Assembly (NCBI GenBank): GCA_025928545.1
Contig: JAICJH010000006.1
Coordinates: 1-64,000, forward strand
Source of the DNA: Bryobacteraceae bacterium
GTDB taxonomy: Bacteria; Acidobacteriota; Terriglobia; Bryobacterales; Bryobacteraceae
Direction of reading: 5' to 3'
Length of the DNA stretch: 64,000 bases
The notes below the pieces were generated by a model that was given only the letters and a program-made list of their open reading frames with translations, was not told where the DNA came from and did not search any database. Below, piece by piece: positions 23,101-32,300 of this stretch (position 1 is the first letter of the stretch; every line of letters starts with the position of its first letter). The position numbers were made by a program, and so were the translations under genes.

Positions 23101-23958
23101 GTGCTGAAGCGAACCATCATTGGCAGCAGTCTTGCCATCTGCTGTCCAGTGAAAACTAAAACAGTTGTCGTGTGCTCAACCAGTCCGGTTTTGGCGCACG
23201 GAATTCGCAGCACACTTGCAGGCAGGTTTTCGGTTTCGAATATTTTCCCAACGATCCAGGATCTGGAAGAGAATATCGAGAAATTAACTTTAGATTTATT
23301 GCTTATAGATGTATTACTGATAGAAATGAGCGCCGGAGTATCGCTTGATACTCTGCGCCGCTTCAAAACCATATCGCCAGCCAGCCAAATGGTGCTCTGG
23401 ATCGATAGCATCTCGCCGGAATTTGTTTCTCAATGCCTTGCTGCAGGCATTCGGGGGGTGATCTCAAAAGGTGCAACGCTGGACGCCCACATTGGCTGCA
23501 TCAGCGCAGTCGCCGAAGGGCGCTTCTGGATCGACCACGATCTGAGCAAGAGCATGATGGCTGCGCGGCAGATTAGTCTTACTCGCCGGGAACGGCAAAT
23601 GATCTCACTTCTGGTGCAGGGAATGAGTAACAAGGAACTCGCCTGGGCTATGGGAGTTACAGAAGGAACGGTGAAGGTGTACCTTTCCAGGCTTTATCCG
23701 AAAGTCGGCGTCAGCGACCGCTTTGAACTGGCGATGGTGGCCCTGAAGAATCTTCCGGCATCGCCCACGGTCGGCGAAGGACAGCAGCGGAAACCTGGGC
23801 ACCCTGCAACAATCTTCCCGTTTCCTGCAACCCTTCAGGTCAGGCCCGACTCGACGCGCTTACAGACCGCGGTCAATTCGATTCACAGATTTCCAGTCCG
23901 CCCACCGAATCCAATTACAGAATTCCTGGGGAGCCAACCGAATGCAGCTCATTGCTGA
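23101..23958 (+). CDS. LuxR-family response regulator with degenerate receiver
   Basis: A 285-aa protein. The N-terminal ~130 residues resemble a receiver domain: KTVVVCSTSPVLAHGI, the strand with the putative phosphoacceptor Asp in LLLIDVLLIEM, and the conserved Lys in RGVISKGA. The acidic pair normally found after strand 1 is missing (CSTSP), so Mg-dependent phosphorylation is doubtful. The DNA-binding part is a LuxR/GerE helix-turn-helix: ISLTRRERQMISLLVQGMSN, KELAWAMGVTEGTVKVYLSR. A Pro-rich tail follows. The start may be the GTG at 23101 or the GTG at 23149, which opens directly before the first strand; neither has a good ribosome-binding site. No histidine kinase is nearby. Confidence 0.8.
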   Translation: MLKRTIIGSSLAICCPVKTKTVVVCSTSPVLAHGIRSTLAGRFSVSNIFPTIQDLEENIEKLTLDLLLIDVLLIEMSAGVSLDTLRRFKTISPASQMVLWIDSISPEFVSQCLAAGIRGVISKGATLDAHIGCISAVAEGRFWIDHDLSKSMMAARQISLTRRERQMISLLVQGMSNKELAWAMGVTEGTVKVYLSRLYPKVGVSDRFELAMVALKNLPASPTVGEGQQRKPGHPATIFPFPATLQVRPDSTRLQTAVNSIHRFPVRPPNPITEFLGSQPNAAHC

Positions 23959-24199
23959 CCGACGCGACTGGCAGAGGGAGGCGCCGCCGATAAACCGCAA
24001 TCCCGACGACAAATGGCAATGCCAGATCCGGATGGAGGCTGCGGCGGACCTGCTGACATTAGCATCGTCGCGGCTGAAAGACGTGATGCTCTCCGGCCCG
24101 GCGGAGGCGATTGACGAGGCGCACCTCTGTCTGCGTATTGCCAGGATGCGCTTTCGGGAGGCTCGGACACGCTGCCGTGAAAGCGGGGTAATCCTTTAA
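23942..24199 (+). CDS. Small protein of unknown function
   Basis: An 85-aa frame whose ATG lies inside the end of the regulator gene (17-bp overlap). It contains a helical ALCLRIARMRF-like stretch (EAHLCLRIARMRFREARTRC) and no recognisable domain. The overlap suggests coupling with the regulator, but the ribosome-binding site is weak, so it may be a chance frame. Confidence 0.4.
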   Translation: MQLIADRRDWQREAPPINRNPDDKWQCQIRMEAAADLLTLASSRLKDVMLSGPAEAIDEAHLCLRIARMRFREARTRCRESGVIL

Positions 24200-24297
24200 G
24201 CTCCACGTGTCAGTTCGACACGAGCAATGCGGCGACCACATTGCCTCGTCTGCCTCGCGCAGCCGGCAATGGAAGATCACGAGCTATCTTCATATCT

Positions 24298-24609
24298 ATG
24301 GACGCTAAACGAATGGACGCTAAACCAATTATCATGACCGTCGGGTTTCAGGCCCGTCCCGGAAAAGAGGCGGAGCTGAAGCAAGCTCTGACCGAGGTCC
24401 TCACGCCAACCCGGAAGGAAGATGGCTGTTTGTTTTACGACCTGCACGTCTGCGCCGACGACCCTTCGAAATTTCTGTTTCATGAGAGTTGGGCGAGCAA
24501 CGCTCATCACGATGCTCACGACCAGACGCCGCACATACAGCAATTACGCGGAAAGCTCAAAGAACTCTCGCAGCCAGCCGACAAACACTGGTGGGAAAAG
24601 ATAGGCTGA
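24298..24609 (+). CDS. ABM-domain (antibiotic biosynthesis monooxygenase-like) enzyme
   Basis: A 103-aa protein with the dimeric ferredoxin-like ABM fold: IIMTVGFQARPGKEAELKQA, then DGCLFYDLHVCADDPSKFLF and HESWASNAHHDAHDQTPHIQ. Family members are small quinol monooxygenases, or YgiN-like proteins, acting in the cytoplasm. The ATG at 24298 (MDAKRMDAKP) was chosen over an upstream start because it leaves the domain complete. A second in-frame ATG 15 bp later is also possible. No operon partner is evident. Confidence 0.85.
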   Translation: MDAKRMDAKPIIMTVGFQARPGKEAELKQALTEVLTPTRKEDGCLFYDLHVCADDPSKFLFHESWASNAHHDAHDQTPHIQQLRGKLKELSQPADKHWWEKIG

Positions 24610-24726
24610 CGGCGGGGTTCGCACAACGCGGCATTGTCTTGCGGGATGTGGAAAAACCCGAATGGCCGCCGATGCCCGCCGATATAGGGAAAACATGTAG
24701 AATGGCCGTCGGAAGGTTCCACCCGA

Positions 24727-25734
24727 ATGCGTCGCCTAATCTGCTGCCTGACTCTGCTTGTACCCTGCGTTCTGCAACCGGCCCGCTCCTCTGCGGCCGA
24801 CGCGAAATGGATTCACGCGACTACGGAGCACTTCGACCTGTATACCTCCGAAAGCGAAGGTGATGCGAAAGCTGCCTTGCAGCATCTGGAAGCCGTTCGA
24901 GCCTATTTCCTTGCCTCGACGCATTCTAAAGATCCGGGCGGACAAGCCGTACGGATCGTAGCGTTCCACACGCCGGCAGATTATTCGAAGTACCGGCCGG
25001 AGGAAGTTGGCTCGGCGAAAGCCTATGCGCAGGTGGGCGCCGTTCCCGCGACAATCGCGGCCGTGGGCCTGAAACCCGAGATATACGAACAGATCTTTCG
25101 CGAGTATGCACAACTGGTGATGGACGAGTATTCTCCGTCGCTGCCGTATTGGTTTCGCGCGGGTCTGGCAGATCTTTATTCGACGCTCAAGCCGGCCGAT
25201 AACCAGATCAAACTCGGAATTCCGCCCGTCCGGGATTATCGTTCGACAGGTGTCGCCGATCTGGATCTCAGCATGATGTTCGGGATCGACCATGCTGCGC
25301 TGTTAGCCGCCAGAAACAGGCAAGGCGTAAACTTCTACGCGGACAACGATGCGAAAGCGGCTGTATTTGGCGCAGGCAATGCCGCTCAGACTACCGCGCT
25401 GGCTCAATCGCAGAGCGCCATGGCCGCCGATTTTCAGGGCGGGGTCTGGATGCTCACCCATATGATCATGTTCCAGCCGGACTACCGGCCCAAATTCGGT
25501 GAATTCGTCGGCACGCTCGGAACCGGCCAGCCGACCGGAGCTGTTTTCAACAAGGTGTACGGACGTTCCATCAGCCAGGTAGCGGCCGATCTGGCAATCT
25601 ACGCGAAAATGCCCAGCTTTTCCTCGGCAAACCTGCCGTTCAAATATGAGAAGCCCGCGGCGCCTAAAGTTGCGGCGCTGACGAAAGAAGATCAGGAACG
25701 AATTCTGTCGGACCTGAGCAGGAAAACGAAGTAG
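24727..25734 (+). CDS. Exported gluzincin-like protein with a lost zinc site
   Basis: A 335-aa protein with signal peptide (ICCLTLLVPCVLQPARSSAA). The body resembles DUF1570/MA-clan peptidases: WIHATTEHFDLYTSESEGDA at the start and the active-site region IFREYAQLVMDEYSPSLPYW followed by FRAGLADLYS. In active relatives this region reads HExxH with a downstream Glu in WxxEG; here it is REYAQ and FRAG, so zinc binding and catalysis should be lost. A binding or scaffold role is likely. The C-terminal part (AVFNKVYGRSISQVAADLAI) matches the helical tail of this group. Confidence 0.7.
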   Translation: MRRLICCLTLLVPCVLQPARSSAADAKWIHATTEHFDLYTSESEGDAKAALQHLEAVRAYFLASTHSKDPGGQAVRIVAFHTPADYSKYRPEEVGSAKAYAQVGAVPATIAAVGLKPEIYEQIFREYAQLVMDEYSPSLPYWFRAGLADLYSTLKPADNQIKLGIPPVRDYRSTGVADLDLSMMFGIDHAALLAARNRQGVNFYADNDAKAAVFGAGNAAQTTALAQSQSAMAADFQGGVWMLTHMIMFQPDYRPKFGEFVGTLGTGQPTGAVFNKVYGRSISQVAADLAIYAKMPSFSSANLPFKYEKPAAPKVAALTKEDQERILSDLSRKTK

Positions 25735-25888
25735 GCAGCGCCGTTTGTCGCGCGGCTGGCTTCGCAACTGTCAGTGCGCCGGCCGGTCGGCGTGTACGGG
25801 GAATATGATAGATTGTGTTGCCTGGCGACATACAATCTACATTTCGTAATGCGCAACGCACGCTAGAAGGACAGCGGAAGGAACGATC

Positions 25889-27043
25889 ATGAAGATGCAA
25901 TACGGCAGTGACTTTGTGTTTCGCCAGGGGTGGTCAGTGAAGAAGCTACCAGGACTACTCGCCGTCGTTTGCCTGATGACCCAGGGGCAAACTCCGGTCA
26001 CGCTGAAGTCCGCTTATCAGGGTGTCTTTCACATCGGAGCCGCAATTAATCAGGCGCAATTTGAGGAGCGCGATCAACGCGCAACGCCGATTATCATTTC
26101 GCAGTTCGACACCATCAGCCCGGAGAATGTTCTCAAGTGGGGGCCAGTCCACCCGGCAAAGGACACCTACAACTTCGGTCCGGCGGATGGATATGTCGCC
26201 TTCGGCGAAAAATACGGAATGATGGTCATGGGGCATTGCCTCGTGTGGCACAGCCAGACTCCGGACTGGGTTTTCCAGGACGACAGCGGAAAGCCGCTCG
26301 TGAGAGAGGCACTACTCGAAAGAATGCACGACCACATCAAAACAGTGGTTGGCCGATACAAGGGCCGGATTGCGGGATGGGATGTCGTGAACGAGGCACT
26401 GAACGACGATGGCACCATGCGGCAATCGCCCTGGTTCAAAATCATTGGTGACGACTACATCGCGAAGGCATTCGAATTCGCCCATGAAGCCGACCCGAAG
26501 GCGCGTCTCTATTACAACGATTACTCCCTGGAGAATCCGGCCAAACGCAAAGGCGCGGTGGAACTGATGAAGAAGTTGAAGGGCCAGGGAGTGCCGATTA
26601 CCGGCATCGGACTACAGGGCCACAACAAACTGGAAGTTCCTTCCGCTCAGGCGGAATCGGACACCATCGAAGCCTTCAGCGCGCTGGGGCTGGAAGTTAA
26701 CATCAGCGAACTCGATGTGGACGTGTTGCCGCGCACGACGAATCAGAACTCGGCCGATATATCGGCCACCGCGGCGGGCGGCGCAGCGTCGAATCCATAT
26801 GTGGCCGGCCTGCCGGATGAAATGCAGGCGACGCTGGCGAAACGATACGCGGATCTGTTTGCAGTCTTCGTAAAGCACCGCAAGGATATGGGTCGCGTAA
26901 CCTTCTGGGGAGTGACGGACGCCAATTCCTGGCTGAATAACTTCCCGACCCGCGGGCGCACCAATTATCCGCTGTTATTCGACCGGCAGGGAAAGCCGAA
27001 GCCCGCTTTCGATGCGGTAGTGAACGCGGCGCATGCGAAGTGA
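25889..27043 (+). CDS. GH10 endo-1,4-beta-xylanase
   Basis: A 384-aa exported enzyme (N-terminal hydrophobic LPGLLAVVCLMTQGQT) with a complete GH10 barrel. The acid/base Glu is residue 169 in WDVVNEAL, and the nucleophile Glu is residue 274 in VNISELDVDV. Substrate-binding motifs ENVLKWGPVHPAKDTYNF and GHCLVWHSQTPDWVF are present, and FWGVTDANSWLNNFP forms the +1 side Trp region. It cleaves internal beta-1,4 links of xylan. GGAAGGA precedes the ATG at 25889. It stands beside GH43, esterase and TonB receptor genes, consistent with a hemicellulose locus. Confidence 0.96.
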   Translation: MKMQYGSDFVFRQGWSVKKLPGLLAVVCLMTQGQTPVTLKSAYQGVFHIGAAINQAQFEERDQRATPIIISQFDTISPENVLKWGPVHPAKDTYNFGPADGYVAFGEKYGMMVMGHCLVWHSQTPDWVFQDDSGKPLVREALLERMHDHIKTVVGRYKGRIAGWDVVNEALNDDGTMRQSPWFKIIGDDYIAKAFEFAHEADPKARLYYNDYSLENPAKRKGAVELMKKLKGQGVPITGIGLQGHNKLEVPSAQAESDTIEAFSALGLEVNISELDVDVLPRTTNQNSADISATAAGGAASNPYVAGLPDEMQATLAKRYADLFAVFVKHRKDMGRVTFWGVTDANSWLNNFPTRGRTNYPLLFDRQGKPKPAFDAVVNAAHAK

Positions 27044-27058
27044 GCCAATCGCCCTGGT

Positions 27059-27736
27059 TTACCTGGAAGGTGCAGTCAGGCTCACGGTGTAGCCCTTCAG
27101 CGGTTTGTCGTCCGGATCGAGAAATCGGGCGCAGAAATCGGTTGCGCCGCCGCCGTTTACGATAGCGGCGCGCAGTATGTTGGCGCCTTTATTGAGCGTA
27201 AGACGCTTCGAAACACCGTCATCAATTACGGTCTGGCGGTCACCGTAAATGCCGATAACCTCATTGCCGTTCAGCCACCAGACGGAAGCAGCGTTGGAGC
27301 CGATTGCGAGTCGCACGTTGCTCATTTCGCGCGGGCTATTGACGATGGTCACAGCCCAGAACAACACATTGGTTGTGGGCTTGTTCAGCGCGCGCGCGAA
27401 GTGAAAGAGATTGACGTTGTAGAGCTTCGTATCCACGGCGTGCCACGCCAATTCGGTACCGTCGACCGTAACCTTGTCGCCGTCGTGCGGGATCAGTGTG
27501 AACTGATTTGGGAAGTATTCTTTCTTGACGATCGCCTGCACCTGGTTGTCGGTGAGACCATTCGCAGGAATGGGCTCGAGGAGCAGCCAGCGGGGAATAA
27601 AGCCGTCGGCGTCGGGCAGCGCTTCGCGGGTCACGGGAGCGCTGAGTGTGGGCCACGTGACCTGGGCGGCGAGCAGCAACGCGGGCAAGGCCAGAAGCGC
27701 AACGGCCGTAATGGTGTGTTTGCGGGATAGCTTCAT
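27059..27736 (-). CDS. Secreted beta-sandwich protein, hemicellulose locus
   Basis: A 225-aa protein with signal peptide (ITAVALLALPALLLAAQVTW). The C-terminal half resembles a galactose-binding-like module found in secreted esterase-type proteins: NVRLAIGSNAASVWWLNGNE, then GVSKRLTLNKGANILRAAIV and GGATDFCARFLDPDDKPLKG. No catalytic triad is visible, so binding is more likely than hydrolysis. It lies 11 bp downstream of the GH43 gene in the same direction, so both are probably made together. Confidence 0.65.
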   Translation of the reverse strand: MKLSRKHTITAVALLALPALLLAAQVTWPTLSAPVTREALPDADGFIPRWLLLEPIPANGLTDNQVQAIVKKEYFPNQFTLIPHDGDKVTVDGTELAWHAVDTKLYNVNLFHFARALNKPTTNVLFWAVTIVNSPREMSNVRLAIGSNAASVWWLNGNEVIGIYGDRQTVIDDGVSKRLTLNKGANILRAAIVNGGGATDFCARFLDPDDKPLKGYTVSLTAPSR

Positions 27737-27747
27737 TTGGAAAGCCT

Positions 27748-29268
27748 CTACGGCATCCGAAGCAGCCAGTGCTGCTTATCGCTTGCGGGGTCGAATTTCG
27801 ACAGCGTCGCAAAGCTGCTGCCCACTGCCGAGAGAGCAAGTGCGTCCTTTGAGCCGGGCACAGATTTCGGCGTAATGCGCCAGGTAGCGTCCGGCAGTTC
27901 CTCAATCCGCCATAGCTGTTCGGGTACACCGCTGAACGCCGGCACTGTAACCAATTCACCGCCCTGTGTAGCTGCCAGTGCCCGATCGGTGCCGGCGATA
28001 GTGATCCTGAAGTAAGGTGACCCCAGATAGCCCCCAGCGCCAGGAGCAGCGGCGATCGCCCATTTCTGCTGAGCTTCAAGCAGATAGTTGGCCATACGGA
28101 CGTCGATGTTTCCGGAGGGCCAGTTGGCCGAGACCTGGGCCGCCTGCTGGGCCGGAATGGGCACACCCACGCCGCCAAAGATTCCGGGCCCGGCACCGGG
28201 CGGACCACCTCTGCCGCCTGAAAAACCGCCCGCGCCTCTGCCACCGAAACCACCCGATCCGCCTCTGCCGACTCGGGCGCCACCTACGGGCGCGCCCTCG
28301 ACTCGCAGTTCGAGAGAAGTGCCGGTACGAGCCGACTGAATTTCGTAAGTACCTTCTTTGAGGTTCTCGCCTGCGACTGGCCAGCCGTCTTTCCAGAGCA
28401 AGGGCCGGATATCAAGCACGCTGGCGCCGCCCCGATCGAGGTCGGCTTCCCAATGCATCGAGAAACGATACACGCCGTCGCCCTGATCGAGAAGACCGAA
28501 ATGGCCAGGCCCGACGACGCGGCCGCCGGAGCCGATGAGCTGTTTGCCGCCGCCGACGATCATGTCGACGCCCATATTGTCGAGGAAAGGACCTGTCACT
28601 TTGCGGGAACGGCCCATGCGAATGTTGTAGCCGGAGTCGGCTCCGCGGCAGCAGCTGCCATGGGTTGCCAGCAGATAATACCAACCGTCATGGAACATCA
28701 TGTCGGAGGCTTCGCAGTTAATCGCCAGGTTGCGGGGCTGATCGCCAGGGTGCAATCTCTTGCCGGTTTTGGGGTCGAGCTCAACCAGGCGGATATAACC
28801 GAAATAAGAGCCGTAGACCAGCCACAATCTGCCATCATTCGGATCGCGGAAGATACCGGGGTCGATCGCATTGGAATCTTCGACGCCATCGGAAGAGGCA
28901 ACGACGCCACCTTCTTCCCACTTGTAATCCGGTGAAGTGGGGTCGAGAGTCTTGCTCCAGATCATGTTGACATCGGCGCGTGGCTGCGCGCCAATGTTCG
29001 CGGCTACATAGGCATAAAAACGATCGCCGATGTGAATGACGTCGGGCGCGAGGCCGCGGCGCGGCAGCGTGTCGCCGGCCCGCCAGGTCCAGCCATCGTC
29101 GGAGACAAGGGAGGTCCCGCCAGTGCCGTAGGTGTAAAACCTGCCATTGCTCATCACGACGGTGGAGGGATCATGGATACCGACCGTACCATCCAGCGCG
29201 AAAGCGAGCGGGCCCACGACAAGGGCGGTGACCAGAAAAGAACCGGCGAACAATAACGCGTATCTCAT
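27748..29268 (-). CDS. GH43 family arabinanase/arabinofuranosidase-like enzyme with C-terminal binding region
   Basis: A 506-aa exported protein. The five-bladed propeller of GH43 is supported by GIHDPSTVVMSNGRFYTYGT (catalytic base Asp33), the second Asp in DSNAIDPGIFRD and the acid Glu in INCEASDMMFHDGWYYL. It ends near residue 330. A Gly/Arg-rich linker of about 40 residues follows (GGSGGFGGRGAGGFSGGRGG), then a region with QKWAIAAAPG and EQLWRIEELP repeats resembling a ricin-type lectin fold that would bind the polysaccharide. It acts on arabinan or arabinoxylan side chains. The small beta-sandwich gene follows after 11 bp. Confidence 0.9.
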   Translation of the reverse strand: MRYALLFAGSFLVTALVVGPLAFALDGTVGIHDPSTVVMSNGRFYTYGTGGTSLVSDDGWTWRAGDTLPRRGLAPDVIHIGDRFYAYVAANIGAQPRADVNMIWSKTLDPTSPDYKWEEGGVVASSDGVEDSNAIDPGIFRDPNDGRLWLVYGSYFGYIRLVELDPKTGKRLHPGDQPRNLAINCEASDMMFHDGWYYLLATHGSCCRGADSGYNIRMGRSRKVTGPFLDNMGVDMIVGGGKQLIGSGGRVVGPGHFGLLDQGDGVYRFSMHWEADLDRGGASVLDIRPLLWKDGWPVAGENLKEGTYEIQSARTGTSLELRVEGAPVGGARVGRGGSGGFGGRGAGGFSGGRGGPPGAGPGIFGGVGVPIPAQQAAQVSANWPSGNIDVRMANYLLEAQQKWAIAAAPGAGGYLGSPYFRITIAGTDRALAATQGGELVTVPAFSGVPEQLWRIEELPDATWRITPKSVPGSKDALALSAVGSSFATLSKFDPASDKQHWLLRMP

Positions 29269-29355
29269 AATGTTCTGACTCGCCGCGACGTTGACCTTAG
29301 TCGCTGCCGCTTGCGAAGCACTAATTCTATCCGAGCGCGAAGTTCGGGCTCTACG

Positions 29356-32300
29356 CTACCATTTCAGCGCCACGGTCGCATTCAGCAGTGCAACACCGCC
29401 ATATCCCTGGGTGCCGGTTTGGGTCTCACCGTAGTTTGCCGGATTGATCTTGCCAAAAGTCGCGGCGTTAGTGAGGCTCTGGACGTTCAGACTTGTGCTG
29501 GGGCCGTTCCAGTTGTACCACTTGAACGGATTCTGGAAGTCCACGCGCAGTTGCAGGTGCATCCGATCCTTCAGCGGGATATCCTTGTACATCGCGATGC
29601 TGGCAGCAATTAATCTCTGGTTGTTCCAGACATTGGCGCCCAAGTTCCCATTGGTGAAAGCGGGCGCGTAAGTGAAGCAACTGTTCCCGTAATTCACGAT
29701 TGTGGCGCCGCAATTAATCATGCTGTTCTGGTTTGCCTGAGTAAAACGGTCGCCCCCCAGGTCCTGCCAGCTATCGCGCAGGGAGGGTCTCTGAAGCAGG
29801 AGGATGTTGTTGCCATAAGAGGGCATGAAGCCGGGATATTGCGGCACATTGATGTTGGTGAAGGTGGAACCACCAGCCGTGTAGCTCGGTAAGGACACGC
29901 CGCTGATGCTCATGCCCGCGGGCGTGCCGGAAGCGATCGTATAGGTCCAGGTCATGTTATAACCGCCGAAAATGGAGTCAACAAGGCGGTTACTGTGGTT
30001 GAGGAACGTGCGGCCCTTTCCTACCGGAAGCGCGTAATTCATGGTGCCCGTAAAGTTGTGCGTCTGGTCTGAGTTCTGGCGTGCCTTGTACAGGCCCCAA
30101 TCCATATACGGATTGAGATTCGTAGTGCTGCTCATCCCCATCGACTTCGAGTAAGTGTAGAATCCCTGGAAACTGAGTCCCTTCGTCATCCGGTGCTGAA
30201 AACTCACGATGCCGGCGTTATGGTTCGTATGGACACAGTTGCATTCTACGCTGACATTCCCCAGATTGGGGTAGGGCCGGGCATATTGAGTCTGGTACGC
30301 AGCAATGGAGTTAGTCGCCCACTGATAACGGTAGAGAGCGTTGGCGGGATCGTTCAGGTTGATCATCGTCCCGTCATGGTTCGCGTTCGGGATGATCCCC
30401 GTGGGCCGGGTATTTATATTGATACTTCCGAAACCTTTCGATTGCGCGGAGCCTTCCCATCGAACTTCCACCATGGAGCTCTTGCCCAGTTGCCGCTGTA
30501 CGGCGATGTTCCAGGTTGCCACATAGGGCGTCTTGATGTTTCTCGGGATGATAGTGGGGCTGACAGCTCCGGCGTTGGTGTTGACAGCAGGAGCGGAGCC
30601 ATCCGCCCGCAGAGCCGGGAAGCTCCAGGCCGGTATTCCATTGTCCAGCCTGAACAGCGGCGCGAAGTTTGCCGACACCTGGCTTGCGGAATAGGACTTG
30701 GACAGAAGCTCATTGGTGAAAAGCAGGCTCGTGCTGTCGCTGAAGGTGTCGAGATGCGAAAGGCGCGCGCCGGCACGGACCACCATCTTCGGCGAGACGT
30801 TCCATGCGACACCAGCGGTGGGATCCACGCGACGCCAGTCCGTGTCAAACGGTGTACCGTCTTTCGGATGCGTATACGCGCCCTTGCAGCCACCAGCGGG
30901 GCAGAAAGGCAAGTAGGCGGTGTTCGTGATCGTCTCGTTGTCCGGGATGCTGAGATCGAAGAGGCTGATGTAACCAGCTTTGTTTGTTTTGGGCGGCTCG
31001 ATTTCGTAGCGCAGTCCCAGATTCAGCGTTACAGTCTTACTAATCTTCCAGTCGTCCTGGATATATAAACTGTGTTCCCATGACCGCGTATAAAGGTTGT
31101 CCGTGTTCTGGCCAAAGCTAAAGCTGTTGATGTCGCCTAACAGGAACTGAGCCAAACCGATGCCACCAGTATTAGCTATGGCAGTGCCATTCGCCTGAAG
31201 GCCGCCAACTCCGGCCCCGGCGTTATTGTTGGTTCCCTGACCATAATTGAATGTGCCATCGACGTTACCGGGGCCCGAGTTTGCATTGTTGTGAAACCGA
31301 AGCAACTCGTAACCCATTTTGAAATTGTGGGTGCCCATGGACTTGCTCAGGTCGTCTTTAAAAGTGTAGTTTTCAGTCACAGTTCTGCTGCCGCAGCCCG
31401 GCGACAGATTGGCCTGATCCGTGATCAGACCGGGGATCACGCCCGGAAGGCAAGTCGGCGGAAGGCCTGCCGACCCCAGCCCAACCAGCGCAGCATAATT
31501 GTTGTTGCGCGTGATCGAGGAATTGTTTGAGTCCGTCGAATAGTAATTCAGGCGAATATCGTTGACCATCGTCGGTCGCACAATCCATGTTGCTCCCACG
31601 GAACCGGTGTTGCGGTAAGTAATGCCTTTATTCAGCGAACTGTCGAATAGAGGATTGGTGATGGCCAGCGGGGGCTGTCTCCCCCATTCCTGGTTATAGG
31701 TATATGTGGTAAATGCCTTAAAATTGGGGTTGAACTGGTGGTCGATACGCCCGGTGTGCGAATGATACATCGTGATCTTCATGGGCCCGAGCTGGACATT
31801 ATTGCTCGGCCCGGTGCTGGTCCACGAACCGGGGACTGTAGGCGGGCCAATAGGATTCAGCCCGAGGAAAGTTGTGGCGACTTTGCTCCACCTGGATTTG
31901 GGAATGATGTTGCCGGGGAAAGGCTGTCTGCTCCACACTCCGTTTACGTTGGCGGTGGTCTCAGGATCGTAGATCTGATTGGGAACCACAGGCACTCCGT
32001 TCGTCAAAGCTCCGGCAAACGAAAAATCGCCGTTCAGCATCGCCGGGGTCGGAACAGTCGCGAATAGCTGCTTGCCCTGTTTCTCGATCAGCATCTGCAT
32101 GCCGTAAAAGAAGAAGGTCTTGTTCCTGCCATTATAAATTTTGGGAATGTACACCGGCCCGCTGAAGTTGGCATCCGGATTTTGGACAATGAGCGGCGGC
32201 GCCTTGATTACAAAGCCGGGCTGGACCTGCGAATTGCGATACTGATCGAAGAAGCGGCGGTGCTGCATGCTGCGCGTGCGGAACTGGTCGGAGAGAAGGC

